NCBI GenBank assembly: GCA_028692395.1
Contig: JAQUXP010000019.1
Location: 1 to 64,000, forward strand
Origin: Lachnospiraceae bacterium
GTDB taxonomy: Bacteria; Bacillota; Clostridia; Lachnospirales; Lachnospiraceae
Reading direction: 5' to 3'
DNA length: 64,000 nucleotides
Positions 11,101-19,170 of this stretch are shown here, piece by piece (positions within the stretch are counted from its first letter, which is position 1; every line of letters starts with the position of its first letter). A program made the position numbers and the translations under genes. A model generated the notes under the pieces. The model did not search any database, was not told the DNA's origin, and saw only the letters and a program-made list of their open reading frames with translations.

Positions 11101-14100
11101 ATTTACCCTGAAGGCAGTGGGTGGCAGCGGAAACGGTGCGGTAAGCTGGAGCGCAACTGGTGCTGCAGCTGTAGATAACACAGGTAAGGTAACCATCACC
11201 GGTGCAGGAGAGGCAACGATTACAGCAACAAAAGCAGCGGACAAGAATCATACAGAAGCAGTAAGTGACACCTGGACATTTACCGTGGCAAAGAAGGAGC
11301 TTACGGTAAAGGCAAAGGATCATACCATTACCTATGGTGACAACCCCACAGGAGATGGGGTTACCTATGATGGCTTTGTAACAGGCGATGATGAGAAGAA
11401 GCTGGGGGGAACTTTGGATTATGAGTACACCTATCAGCAGTATGGTGACGTGGGAGATACTTATAAGATTACACCAAAGGGTTTGACCAGTGACAATTAC
11501 GATATTTCCTACAAAACAGGAACCTTGCAGGTGGAGCAGTTAGTAGCAGCCTTTACCTGGAAGAATACAGAAGCCCGTGCCTATGACGGTACGGCAAGTC
11601 AGGTAACTGCAGAGGTAAGTAACCTGCAGAATAACGATGAGGTAGCAGTGACCGTAACTGGAGGAGCTGAGAGCAATGTAGGAAGCTATACTGCAACCAT
11701 CACAGGCTTGACTGGTACGAAAGCGGGAAATTACAAGCTGCCAAAAGTTCTGACTCAGAAATATACGATTGTACAGTCTGCTTCGGAGATTACAGAGATT
11801 AAGGCCAATGAAGAAAGCTATGTATATGGTGACACCATCACCGTTACGGCTAACATCAAGGCTAAGGCTGCCGAAGAAGAGAAACCGGGATTCTTTGCAA
11901 TGCTGGCAGACCTGCTGGCTCCGGCGAAGGATCAGGTGGCACTGTATCTGGGAGAGAAGCAGATCAGCAAAGCAGTGACCGTAGGAAAAGAGGGAAGCTG
12001 CAGCCTGACCTACGAGACAAAAGAGAAAAAGCTGCCGGTGGGAAAAAGCATCTTAACCCTGAAATATGTGGGAAATGATAACATGGCAGCTGCCAGTACC
12101 ACAGTAGAAGTAACGGTAACAGCCAAGGCAGTGACCGCCAAGACCACCAACACCACCGCCATTACCAAGGTGTATGACGGAACGGATACGGCGGCGGTAA
12201 CGCTGGCAGTGGACACAGAAGATCTGGTTCAGGCTGCGGATCAGGTAACGGTAACGGCACCGGCTTCCTATGATGACAAAAATGTAGGAACCGGAAAAGC
12301 AATTACCCTTGATGCAGACAAGAAGAAGGTCAGCGGCACAGACGCAAGCTATTATGAAGTAAGTATTCCTACAGGAATCACTGGTACGATTACAGCGAAA
12401 CCCCTCACTGCAACTGTGACAGCAGCTGGAAAAACCTACGATGGTACTACAGCAGCAACAATAACAGCAGCAGTAGATACCGGAGTGACAGGTGAGAGCC
12501 TAAGCATATCTGGTTTGACAGGCACCTTTGATACGAAAAACGCAGGCAATACGAAAAAAGTCACTGTGACCAGCACAGACGCAGTTGTAACTGGTGCTGA
12601 GAAGGATAACTATACCATTACCTATCCTGGTGACGCAAAGGCAGATATTGCAAGAAGAGCGGTTACGGTAAAAGCAGATAAGAAGAGCAAGGTCTATGGT
12701 GAAAAGGATCCGGAGCTTACCTATCAGGTAGAGAATCTGGTCAAGGATGAAACACTGAAGGGAACACTGGTCCGTGAAACTGGAGAAGAGGTAAAAGCAG
12801 AAGGCTATGCCATCAACCAGGGAACCGTGACCGATGCCGGGAATGCCAATTATACGATTACCTTCCAGAAGGGTACCTTCCTCATCGAAACAGCAGAACA
12901 GAAAACACTTACCATACAGGATAAACCAAAGAGCGTTACCTATGGAGATGCTGCATTTACCCTGAAGGCAGTGGGTGGCAGCGGAAACGGTGCGGTAAGC
13001 TGGAGCGCAACTGGTGCTGCAGCTGTAGATAACACAGGTAAGGTAACCATCACCGGTGCAGGAGAGGCAACGATTACAGCAACAAAAGCAGCGGACAAGA
13101 ATCATACAGAAGCAGTAAGTGACACCTGGACATTTACTGTGGCAAAGAAGGAGCTTACGGTAAAGGCAAAGGATCATACCATTACATATGGAAAAGAACC
13201 AGCGGGAAATGGCGTTACTTATGATGGCTTTGCAACAGGCGATGATGAGAAGAAGCTTGGGGGAAGCCTGGCCTATGAGTGCACCTATCAGCAGTATGGT
13301 GATATCGGAAGTACCTATACGATTACACCAAAGGGTCTGACCAGTGAGAATTATGACATTTCCTACAAAACAGGAACCTTGCAGGTGGAGCAGTTGGAAG
13401 CAGCATTTACCTGGAAGAACACAGAAACCCGTGCCTATGACGGTACGGCAAGTCAGGTAACAGCAGAGGTGAGCAATCTGCAGAATAACGATGCTATCAC
13501 GGTAGAGGTGACTGGAGGCAGTGAGACAGAGGTAGGAACCTATACAGCCACAATTACAGGTCTAAAGGGTGAGAAAGCAGGCAACTACAGGCTGCCCAAA
13601 GTGCTGGCCCAGGAATATAAGATTGTACAGTCCGCTTCTGATATTACAAAAATTGAGGCAGACAAAGCCAGCTATATCTATGGCGATGTTGTAACAATTA
13701 AGGCAAGCTTAAAGCCTGTTGAAAATGTGGCAGAGAAGAAAGACTTGCTGTCTATGTTGGGAGAGCTTATAGCTCCTGCTTCGAATCAGGCAGCACTCTA
13801 TCAAGGAACTACCCAGATCAGCAGCGCTGTGACAGTTGGAGCGGATGGAAGCTGTACCCTGACTTACGATACGAAGGATAAGAAACTGCCCATGGGAACC
13901 AGTACCTTAACATTACGGTATGTGGGTAACCATAATATGGCAGATGCGGTTACAACCATCAACGTAGCAATTGCGCCAAAACCGGTAACGGTACGTGCAG
14001 ATAATCCGACCAAGAACTATGGAGAAAAGGATCCGAAATTTACCTATAGCGTAACTGGTCTGTTGGAACAAGATACGCTGAGTGGCACCTTAATCCGGGA

Positions 14101-15391
14101 TCAGGGCGAGGATGTGAAAGAAGGCGGTTATGCCATCACCCAGGGAACACTGACGGATGCAAATAATCCAAACTACAGTATTACCTATATACCAGGAACA
14201 CTGACCATAGCCCCGATTGCTCAAAAAGAACTGACCATTACAGGCATGCCGTCTAAAGTAACCTACGGCGATGCATCATTTGCACTGAGCACAACCGGAG
14301 GAAGTGGAAAGAACCAGGTGACCTGGACCGCTGATGGTCCGGCAGCTGTAGATGGCACAGGTATGGTAACCATCACCGGTGCAGGAGAAGTGACGATTAC
14401 AGCAACGAAAACAGCGGACAGCAATTATACGGAGTCTGTGAAGACGACGGTCACCATGACAGTGGCTCAAAAAGCACTGACCTGGGATACCGGGGATCTG
14501 AACGTGACGAAGGAGAGGCACTGGAATGGTAATGCAGATGCAGCTGTTTCAGGAATCTTGAAGGTAGCAGGTATGGTGGGAACGGATAATCCGGGATTCA
14601 CCTACACCCAAGTAACGGCTGCTTATGATGGTGCTGAGGCAGGCAAGCATACAATTACTGTAACAGTAACAGGTGCCAGTCTGACCAATGGAAGCTATAC
14701 ACTTCCCACAGAAAGCATTACCTATCAAGGAGAGATTGTCCCTGTCACACAGGGGGCAAATCAGCCATGGCAGTCGGAAGACTCCGGTACGGTATATCGT
14801 CTGGTGCTGGAAGAGGGCATTAGTATGATGCCAAGGGGACTGGAACAAAGCGAATATAACACACCTGAGAAGATTACGAAACAGATGAAAATCGTGTTGG
14901 GTAAGAATCCGGGATATAGTGAGACTAACAGCATCGTGTATGATGTAGAGCTTCAGATCAGTCCGGATGGCGGAAAAACATGGAAAAAAGCTACGAAGGA
15001 GAACTTCCCACCGGAAGGTCTGAAGGTGCGGATGGAGTATCCGAAGGGCACAAATGCAAGTAACTTTGATTTTACAGTGATCCACATGTTTACCGAAGAT
15101 ATGAATGGGCACAAAGCTGGTGAGATCGAATCACCAGCAGTAACGAAGACAGAAACCTATATAGAATTTACTGTAACAGGTCTGTCTCCCATAGCAGTTG
15201 CCTGGAAACCGGTAACAGATTCTACGACAGGCAATACCACAACAGGAACCGGCACAACAACAGGGAATACAACCTACGCAGCACAAACCGGTGATAACAA
15301 CAGAATCATGGAGTTGATACTGTTATTGCTGGTAAGTGGCATAGGCATGACCTGCGTGCCGATGATACGCCGCAAAAAGTTCAGAAAGTAA
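5180..15391 (+). CDS. Giant repeat adhesin with wall-sorting signal
   Basis: The start at 5180 is chosen because AAAGGAGG ends 6 bp upstream; an in-frame ATG at 5159 precedes that site. The 3403-residue product has a signal peptide (about 1-36, ending VQAA), an acidic Pro/Glu linker, and a right-handed beta-helix region (about 160-500) built from GGGVYN and ISGN steps. Two YDG-like and Ig-like domains and a Big_3-like domain follow (to about 1270). Then come long arrays of Big_2-like, MBG-like (KVYGEKDP) and YDG-like (KVYDGT) modules (about 1337-3100). The C-terminus has AAQTGDN, a hydrophobic segment and RRKKFRK, matching the variant sortase signals common in Lachnospiraceae. It is probably a wall-anchored adhesin or mucus/glycan-contact protein. 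The ligand is unknown. Confidence 0.9.
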   Translation: MYSRKYKRMKQGLALILAVLLTCPGNVMAFTEVQAAEVSEQITQVGEETTPTPEETPGEPSGEVPVEPAEETPEEAPADPVETARGQIAALPLDMTMEQWQAMTEEEQAALYEKLQAASDAYDALDEAGKAALGDEYARLGAVFEIVNSDVKTMSAGHTCATGAGADHEFTIALTQAQINTNKKLTTGSYYLKEDLTLTEPLSIESGEVVHLCLNGKTITGANYKSVFYIDYGEPDGQLYLYDCQNSGELTHEKGAEANGVNNYGTFIMEGGKIASNDGGGVYNSGNFTMKAGEISGNSMPNNDGGGVYNSGNFTMENGSITGNSVTGGGYGAGVYNNGTFTMQGGEISGNNGQSQGGGIYNDSDKTCSITGGSIHNNTVSNNKDAGDGGGIYNLGTVTMQDGEIRENNALSSGGGIYNSGGGTCSITGGSIQSNTASQGGGINNRNLLTLNGATITGNTATSYGGGVYNDKTINMGGKNNVTGNTVGDSASNISMESATSMITITGALDAASTVGVREYEAPKTDKPVKFADGAWAYQITENDAATFTSDRGSEVKREGNTLQMTVKGPVVKEDPVAADFDYTAPADLIFDNWTTRKATVTAKSTVTGMGTITVHHYDENNKVVTSPKDIGTYTVKIDVAEGTSYNAITGLEVGSFTIVYLPTDEVATLDGTQGEDGWYTSNPVNIKAPDGWNISSIVDAWGPVYTWTKEGKKSVTYHLRDDKRHITDEKTINVNIDSVAPSITKVEAVPAAITVTASDATSGIAKYELTVNGTNTTQAVTAGICTFDVKNLPTGADYPYTVKVTDQAGNTSTKTGTLTKTLKTLTKDDFICTLPEDLIYTATEKNITVALTSGVSGVGNARFNFEKDGKGENPIEPGTYKVLVTAAEGTKYAAISNLEVAEFTITYQTTDKTATLEATNKGNAGWYKGNATLKAPSDWKISLDNKTWDNTAVWSTEGDDQTVTYYLKDAKGHITAGKTVALKLDKTAPVISKTTVKTTKTTADITIAASDVAENITTSGIAGYSLTLGTQSATQDTTDASYTFQVTGLTAATEYTCQVKVWDAAGNTETKDVTFTTDKIAITSVSPVLTAPVKNKVPDTTATPEQGAHYTASGVSWSTNPAKFQAGTAYTATVTLTPEKGYEFAAVISAAIAGSTVTETRNQDGTLTLKAAYPATAGRELSSIKVKTAPTKTNYTYGDSFAPDGLVLTHVYDDDTTEDVAYSQENQGDFTFAPTTLTATDKKITVTHSGKTTDIAITVAKKVVTEPTIDAADYNGKLQKATVAPSTLYTVQKNEGGTDAGSYDVVLALTDSTNYTWSGSNAATKTLTFKINPVDQANLTITNQPTAVTYGQEAFTLGTTGGSGNGAVSWSTTGAATVDNTGKVTITGAGEATITATKAADKNHTEAVSDTWTFTVAKKKLTVKAKDYTVTYGDKPAGDGVTYDGFATGDDEKKLGGTLDYEYTYQQYGDVGDTYTITPKGLTSDNYDISYKTGTLQVEQLEAAFTWKNTAARAYDGAASQVSAEVSNLQNNDEVAVTVTGGTEINAGTYMATIIGLTGTKAGNYKLPETNPTQSYTIVQSASEITEIKANEESYVYGDTITVTANIKVKAAEEEKPGFFAMLADLLAPAKDQVALYLGEKQISKAVTVGKEGSCSLTYETKEKKLPVGKSILTLKYVGNDNMAAASTTVEVTVTAKAVTAKTTNTTAITKVYDGTDTAAVTLAVDTEDLVQAADQVTVTAPASYDDKNVGTGKAITLDADKKKVSGTDASYYEVSIPTGITGTITAKPLTATVTAAGKTYDGTTAATITAAVDTGVTGESLSISGLTGTFDTKNAGNTKKVTVTSTDAVVTGAEKDNYTITYPGDAKADIARRAVTVKADKKSKVYGEKDPELTYQVENLVKDETLKGTLVRETGEEVKAEGYAINQGTVTDAGNANYTITFQKGTFLIETAEQKTLTIQDKPKSVTYGDAAFTLKAVGGSGNGAVSWSATGAAAVDNTGKVTITGAGEATITATKAADKNHTEAVSDTWTFTVAKKELTVKAKDHTITYGDNPTGDGVTYDGFVTGDDEKKLGGTLDYEYTYQQYGDVGDTYKITPKGLTSDNYDISYKTGTLQVEQLVAAFTWKNTEARAYDGTASQVTAEVSNLQNNDEVAVTVTGGAESNVGSYTATITGLTGTKAGNYKLPKVLTQKYTIVQSASEITEIKANEESYVYGDTITVTANIKAKAAEEEKPGFFAMLADLLAPAKDQVALYLGEKQISKAVTVGKEGSCSLTYETKEKKLPVGKSILTLKYVGNDNMAAASTTVEVTVTAKAVTAKTTNTTAITKVYDGTDTAAVTLAVDTEDLVQAADQVTVTAPASYDDKNVGTGKAITLDADKKKVSGTDASYYEVSIPTGITGTITAKPLTATVTAAGKTYDGTTAATITAAVDTGVTGESLSISGLTGTFDTKNAGNTKKVTVTSTDAVVTGAEKDNYTITYPGDAKADIARRAVTVKADKKSKVYGEKDPELTYQVENLVKDETLKGTLVRETGEEVKAEGYAINQGTVTDAGNANYTITFQKGTFLIETAEQKTLTIQDKPKSVTYGDAAFTLKAVGGSGNGAVSWSATGAAAVDNTGKVTITGAGEATITATKAADKNHTEAVSDTWTFTVAKKELTVKAKDHTITYGKEPAGNGVTYDGFATGDDEKKLGGSLAYECTYQQYGDIGSTYTITPKGLTSENYDISYKTGTLQVEQLEAAFTWKNTETRAYDGTASQVTAEVSNLQNNDAITVEVTGGSETEVGTYTATITGLKGEKAGNYRLPKVLAQEYKIVQSASDITKIEADKASYIYGDVVTIKASLKPVENVAEKKDLLSMLGELIAPASNQAALYQGTTQISSAVTVGADGSCTLTYDTKDKKLPMGTSTLTLRYVGNHNMADAVTTINVAIAPKPVTVRADNPTKNYGEKDPKFTYSVTGLLEQDTLSGTLIRDQGEDVKEGGYAITQGTLTDANNPNYSITYIPGTLTIAPIAQKELTITGMPSKVTYGDASFALSTTGGSGKNQVTWTADGPAAVDGTGMVTITGAGEVTITATKTADSNYTESVKTTVTMTVAQKALTWDTGDLNVTKERHWNGNADAAVSGILKVAGMVGTDNPGFTYTQVTAAYDGAEAGKHTITVTVTGASLTNGSYTLPTESITYQGEIVPVTQGANQPWQSEDSGTVYRLVLEEGISMMPRGLEQSEYNTPEKITKQMKIVLGKNPGYSETNSIVYDVELQISPDGGKTWKKATKENFPPEGLKVRMEYPKGTNASNFDFTVIHMFTEDMNGHKAGEIESPAVTKTETYIEFTVTGLSPIAVAWKPVTDSTTGNTTTGTGTTTGNTTYAAQTGDNNRIMELILLLLVSGIGMTCVPMIRRKKFRK
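9191..14224 (+). repeat. Large in-gene tandem repeats, period about 1854 bp
   Basis: Three in-frame units: 9191-11047, 11048-12901 and a shortened 12902-14224; a fourth fragment starts at 14225. A full unit encodes seven modules: Big_2-like, MBG-like, YDG-like, a spacer Ig-like domain (with FFAMLADLLAPA), two YDG-like domains and a second MBG-like domain. Unit 3 lacks the two internal YDG modules. Positions about 9915-11330 and 11769-13184 are almost identical, with only a handful of base differences over about 1.4 kb, including synonymous sites. Unit 1 carries one extra codon near 9890. This points to recent duplication or gene conversion. Confidence 0.92.
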
Positions 15392-15422
15392 CGGGGATGC
15401 CTCATAAAAAAATAATTATTTT

Positions 15423-15455
15423 CTGCCATCAGATGCAAGTCTGGTGGCAGTTTTT
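15423..15455 (+). terminator. Intrinsic terminator of the giant adhesin gene
   Basis: An 11-12 bp imperfect stem (CTGCCATCAGA with TCTGGTGGCAG, 6 nt loop) is followed by TTTTTAT, 32 bp after the adhesin stop codon. Confidence 0.85.
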
Positions 15456-15501
15456 ATCATTTGCAAAGCAGGAATATATTGTTTTTCAACAGGATTTTTG
15501 C

Positions 15502-15530
15502 TTGCGAATTAGGCGGAGATATGTTACTAT
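15502..15530 (+). promoter_or_regulatory. Probable promoter of the ACT-hom operon
   Basis: TTGCGA and TACTAT boxes are separated by 17 bp and end 54 bp before the ACT-protein start. The match to a housekeeping sigma promoter is fair. Confidence 0.5.
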
Positions 15531-15584
15531 CTTTTCTGTGAGTACAAATGTTTTTGGCTGGCGAACATGCCGAAAGGGAGATCC

Positions 15585-16025
15585 GTGAAAGATACAGAGA
15601 AATATTATGTTGTAAAAGAGAAGGCGGTTCCGGAGGTTCTGTTAAAGGTTCTGGAAGCGAAACGTCTCATAGAGAAGAAAGGTCTTATTGTGCAGGAAGC
15701 GACTGAACGCGTGGGCATAAGCAGGAGTTCCTTCTATAAGTATAAAGACGATATTTTCCCATTCCATGACACCGCCAAGGGAAAGACCATTACTTTTATT
15801 CTTCAGATGGATGATGAACCGGGGCTTCTGTCCGGGGTTTTGAAAACCATCGCAAAGTATCATGGCAATGTTCTGACCATCCATCAGTCCATACCGCTGA
15901 ACGGCGTAGCAACATTGACAATCAGTGTTGACATTGCACCGGAGGTGGGAGATGCAGCGGCTATGATGTCCAGCATCGAGAAGAAAGATGGAGTACATTA
16001 TTTTAAAATATTAGGCAGGGAGTAG
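15585..16025 (+). CDS. UPF0735 / PheB-type ACT-domain protein
   Basis: The protein opens with KDTEKYYVVKEKAVPEVL, then a helix-turn-helix-like stretch (VQEATERVGISRSSFYKY) and a C-terminal ACT domain (TFILQMDDEPGLLSGVL). Family members have this organisation and are thought to sense an amino acid. I prefer the GTG start at 15585 (146 residues), which follows AAAGGGAG; an ATG at 15567 has no such site and would add six residues. The gene ends 4 bp before hom, which suggests a regulatory role in threonine/methionine synthesis. That role is inference from context. Confidence 0.85.
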   Translation: MKDTEKYYVVKEKAVPEVLLKVLEAKRLIEKKGLIVQEATERVGISRSSFYKYKDDIFPFHDTAKGKTITFILQMDDEPGLLSGVLKTIAKYHGNVLTIHQSIPLNGVATLTISVDIAPEVGDAAAMMSSIEKKDGVHYFKILGRE

Positions 16026-16029
16026 ACAG

Positions 16030-17250
16030 ATGATAAAAGTTGCAGTATTAGGTTATGGAACAGTAGGTTCCGGAGTAGTGGAAGTGCTTCGTGTGAATCA
16101 GGAGATTGTAAACAAACATGCAGGACAGGAAGTGGAGTTAAAGTATGTCCTGGACCTTCGTGATTTTCCGGGAGATCCGGTAGAAGAGGTTCTGGTACAT
16201 GATTTTGAAACCATCGTAAATGATCCGGAAGTCAAGATTGTGGTAGAGGTTATGGGAGGACTGAAGCCTTCTTATGATTTTGTAAAACGCTGTCTGGAGA
16301 GCGGCAAGAATGTCTGCACCTCCAACAAGGAGCTGGTGGCACAGCATGGTACAGAGCTTCTGCAGCTGGCGAAGGCAAACAGCGTAAACTTCCTTTTTGA
16401 GGCAAGCTGTGGCGGCGGAATCCCGATTATCCGTCCTCTTTACAGTGCATTGACCGCAGATAAGATCGATGAGGTTTCCGGTATCTTAAATGGTACAACA
16501 AACTATATCTTAAGCAAGATGGCAAGTGATGGCTCTGATTTCGAATCTGTGCTGGCGAAAGCGCAGGAGAAGGGCTATGCAGAGCGTAATCCGGAAGCAG
16601 ATGTGGAAGGCTATGACGCCTGCCGCAAGATCGCAATCCTGTCTTCACTGGCATTTGAGCAGTATGTGGATTACAAAGATATCTATACCGAAGGAATTAC
16701 AAAAATCACAGCAGCGGATATCAAATATGCCCAGACGATTGGAACCAGCATTAAGCTTCTGGCAGTCAGCCGCCAGTCAGACAAGGGAACCTATGCGATG
16801 GTAAGCCCGGTTATGATCGACAGCAGCAATCCGCTGTTCAGCGTTAATAACGTATTTAATGCAGTTTATGTTCATGGCAATATGCTGGGAAGCTCCATGT
16901 ATTATGGAAGAGGAGCCGGAAAGCTTCCAACTGCCAGCGCAGTGGTAGGTGACCTGATCGAGGCATCCAAGAATGTGAATCAGACGGTGATGGGCGAAGG
17001 ATGGAATCCGAAGAAGCTGGAGCTGATGCCGCTGGATGAGATTTCCGGACGTTTCTTTGTCCGTATCAGTGGAAGTATTACAGAAAAGCTTCCGGCGGTG
17101 GAGAAGGTATTCGGTACTGTAGAACCGATTACTGTTCCAAGTATGGAAGATGAATTTGCATTTATTACAGATGAGATGACAGAAGCAGAGTATAAAGAGA
17201 AAGCGAATCAGACAGACGGAATTCTCAGCATGATCCGTGCACGTATCTGA
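16030..17250 (+). CDS. hom: Homoserine dehydrogenase
   Basis: Homoserine dehydrogenase reduces aspartate semialdehyde to homoserine, the branch point for threonine and methionine. The 406-residue protein starts with an NAD(P)-binding Rossmann fold (GYGTVGSG), contains the family segment GILNGTTNYIL and ends with an ACT-like region (about 340-406, starting GRFFVRISG) that usually mediates feedback inhibition by threonine. It is the second gene of an operon with an ACT protein before it and a probable homoserine kinase 39 bp after it. Confidence 0.95.
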   Translation: MIKVAVLGYGTVGSGVVEVLRVNQEIVNKHAGQEVELKYVLDLRDFPGDPVEEVLVHDFETIVNDPEVKIVVEVMGGLKPSYDFVKRCLESGKNVCTSNKELVAQHGTELLQLAKANSVNFLFEASCGGGIPIIRPLYSALTADKIDEVSGILNGTTNYILSKMASDGSDFESVLAKAQEKGYAERNPEADVEGYDACRKIAILSSLAFEQYVDYKDIYTEGITKITAADIKYAQTIGTSIKLLAVSRQSDKGTYAMVSPVMIDSSNPLFSVNNVFNAVYVHGNMLGSSMYYGRGAGKLPTASAVVGDLIEASKNVNQTVMGEGWNPKKLELMPLDEISGRFFVRISGSITEKLPAVEKVFGTVEPITVPSMEDEFAFITDEMTEAEYKEKANQTDGILSMIRARI

Positions 17251-17289
17251 CACTTACTTTGAGGCAAAAGGACAGGGAGGCAGTTTATT

Positions 17290-18492
17290 ATGAAATACGT
17301 TGTGATGTTGGGCGATGGAATGGCAGATGAACCGGTGGCAAGCCTTGGAGGGCTGACACCTCTGCAGGCAGCCAAAACACCGGTGCTGGATGCATTGGCT
17401 AAGAAGTCCGAGATTGGTATGGTTCAGACGATTCCGGAGGGTATGAATCCGGGTTCGGATACGGCCAATCTTTCTGTAATCGGATATGATCCCAGGGAAT
17501 ACTATACGGGACGTTCTCCGCTGGAAGCTTTGAGTATTGGAGTCGATATGAAGCCGGATGATGTGGCACTTCGCTGTAATATCGTAACCCTGTCTGATGA
17601 TAATCTGCCTTATGAGCAGAAGACGATTATTGATCACAGCGCATCGGAGATCAGCACCGAGGATGCAGCAGTTCTTCTGAAAGCAGTAACAGATGAGCTG
17701 GCAGATGATACGTATCAGTTTTATGTTGGCACCAGCTATCGCCACTGCCTGATCTGGGCAAAGGGACAGGTAGTTCCGCTGACACCGCCTCACGATGTGC
17801 TGGGACAGGTGATCGGTCAGTATTTACCGAAAGACGATATGCTCAGAAAGATGCAGGAACGCAGCTATGAGATTCTGAAGAATCACCCTCTGAACCTGGA
17901 GCGGAAAGCAAAAGGGTTAAATCCTGCTAACAGCTTCTGGTTCTGGGGCGCAGGTACAAGACCTTCTCTGGCATCCTTCGAGGAGATTTATCACAAAAAA
18001 GGCGTGATGATCTCAGCAGTGGATCTTCTAAAGGGGATCGCTGTTGGTGCAGGTATGGCAAATAAGACGGTGGAGGGTGCGAATGGCGGTCTTCACACCA
18101 ACTATCAGGGAAAAGCAGAAGCGGCAGTTCACGCACTTCTGGAAGAAGGTTTTGATTTTGCCTACATTCATCTGGAAGCTCCGGATGAGATGGGACATCA
18201 GGGAAGCGAGGAGAGAAAGGTTCAGGCAATCCATAACATGGATACACAGATTCTGTCTTATGTGACAGAAAAGCTGGATGCCTCCGGGGAAGCGTATCGT
18301 CTGCTGGTACTTCCGGATCACCCAACTCCCGTCCGTATCCGTACCCATGTCTCTGATCCGGTGCCTTATCTTCTCTATGACAGCAGCGCACCTCAGGAGC
18401 ATACCTGGTGCTACAATGAAAAAGAAGCAGCCCAAAGCGGCAATAAGATCGAAAAAGGCTGCGAGATGATGGGGTATTTATTTTCAAAATAA
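17290..18492 (+). CDS. Cofactor-independent phosphoglycerate-mutase-like protein, probable homoserine kinase
   Basis: The 400-residue protein belongs to the archaeal-type, cofactor-independent phosphoglycerate mutase (ApgM) branch of the alkaline-phosphatase fold. Metal-ligand segments are visible: GDGMADEP near the N-terminus, SDTANLSV, and LPDHPTP near the C-terminus. A subfamily of these proteins is proposed to act as homoserine kinase where the usual ThrB is absent. Its place directly behind hom supports that assignment, but a glycolytic mutase role cannot be excluded from sequence. Its stop codon overlaps the next start (TAATG). Confidence 0.85.
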   Translation: MKYVVMLGDGMADEPVASLGGLTPLQAAKTPVLDALAKKSEIGMVQTIPEGMNPGSDTANLSVIGYDPREYYTGRSPLEALSIGVDMKPDDVALRCNIVTLSDDNLPYEQKTIIDHSASEISTEDAAVLLKAVTDELADDTYQFYVGTSYRHCLIWAKGQVVPLTPPHDVLGQVIGQYLPKDDMLRKMQERSYEILKNHPLNLERKAKGLNPANSFWFWGAGTRPSLASFEEIYHKKGVMISAVDLLKGIAVGAGMANKTVEGANGGLHTNYQGKAEAAVHALLEEGFDFAYIHLEAPDEMGHQGSEERKVQAIHNMDTQILSYVTEKLDASGEAYRLLVLPDHPTPVRIRTHVSDPVPYLLYDSSAPQEHTWCYNEKEAAQSGNKIEKGCEMMGYLFSK

Positions 18493-18995
18493 TGGAAAAA
18501 GAACAAGAATCAAAACAAAGAACAGAGAAAAAGTGGAAGAGAACTGCAGGAAGGCCTGAACAGGAAGCAGCGAATAGAGATATCCCAAAGGAACGAGATT
18601 TTTTCTATAAGATGGGATGGGTATTGATTGGAATCGCACTGACTTCTGCCATCGTCTTGCGTTTGTGCCATCTGTCACTTGCGATTCCCTCTCCGGGCTG
18701 TCTGTTCCGTCGGATCACCCACCTGTATTGCCCTGGCTGCGGAGGCACCCGGGCAGTACTGGCACTGCTTAGGGGACATCCGCTGCAGTCGCTGTATTAC
18801 CATCCAATCGTCGTCTACACGGCGGTGGTATATGGAATCTACATGCTGACCAATACCCTGGAGCGTATCTCAAAAGGAAAGTGGAAGATTGGAATTCATT
18901 ATCATAACTGGTTTGCCTGGGTGGCACTGGTGATCGTGCTGGGAAATTGCCTGATCCGCAATCTTCTGCTGATCTTCTGCCAGATGCCAATCTGA
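18492..18995 (+). CDS. DUF2752 membrane protein
   Basis: The 167-residue protein has a charged N-terminal tail, a first membrane segment (about 40-60), the hallmark motif CPGCGGTR with nearby Leu-rich helix, and two further membrane segments. This is the DUF2752 signature; the function of the family is unknown. Its start overlaps the stop of the preceding kinase-like gene by one base, so translation is probably coupled, although nothing ties its job to threonine synthesis. It is the last gene before a repeat-filled intergenic region. Confidence 0.85.
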   Translation: MEKEQESKQRTEKKWKRTAGRPEQEAANRDIPKERDFFYKMGWVLIGIALTSAIVLRLCHLSLAIPSPGCLFRRITHLYCPGCGGTRAVLALLRGHPLQSLYYHPIVVYTAVVYGIYMLTNTLERISKGKWKIGIHYHNWFAWVALVIVLGNCLIRNLLLIFCQMPI

Positions 18996-19007
18996 CCAAA
19001 TAGTACT

Positions 19008-19169
19008 AGTACATCGTTTCCTAAATAACTACCACATTAAGCTTGTCTATATTTCCGATAGCACCAGCCAAAAAGCCTCAGCGTAGCTCGCTACACCTGC
19101 GTTTTTTGACTGTTACTCTCGAAAATTTATCCTGCGCTTTCTGGGCAGTTATTTCGTTTACGATGTACT
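19008..19169 (+). mobile_element. 162 bp inverted-end element (MITE-like), copy A
   Basis: The element starts AGTACATCGT and ends ACGATGTACT. The ends extend to about 26 bp of imperfect inverted repeat (through CTAAATAACTGCC). An internal GCGTAGC/GCTAC hairpin is present, and there is no coding capacity. A second copy of identical length lies at 44301-44462 on the other strand and differs at only five positions. Size, inverted ends and copy number fit a non-autonomous element. It abuts palindrome copy 1. Confidence 0.85.
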
Positions 19170-19170
19170 A

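Noticed and set aside
10646-13177. Two identical 225-codon minus-strand open frames inside the giant adhesin gene (10646-11323 and 12500-13177)
   Set aside because: They are shadows of the duplicated coding strand: Cys- and Ile-rich nonsense, no ribosome binding site, and they recur only because the DNA is duplicated.
15397-15588. Small 63-codon frame after the giant adhesin
   Set aside because: It runs through the terminator hairpin, has no ribosome binding site and overlaps the start of the ACT gene.
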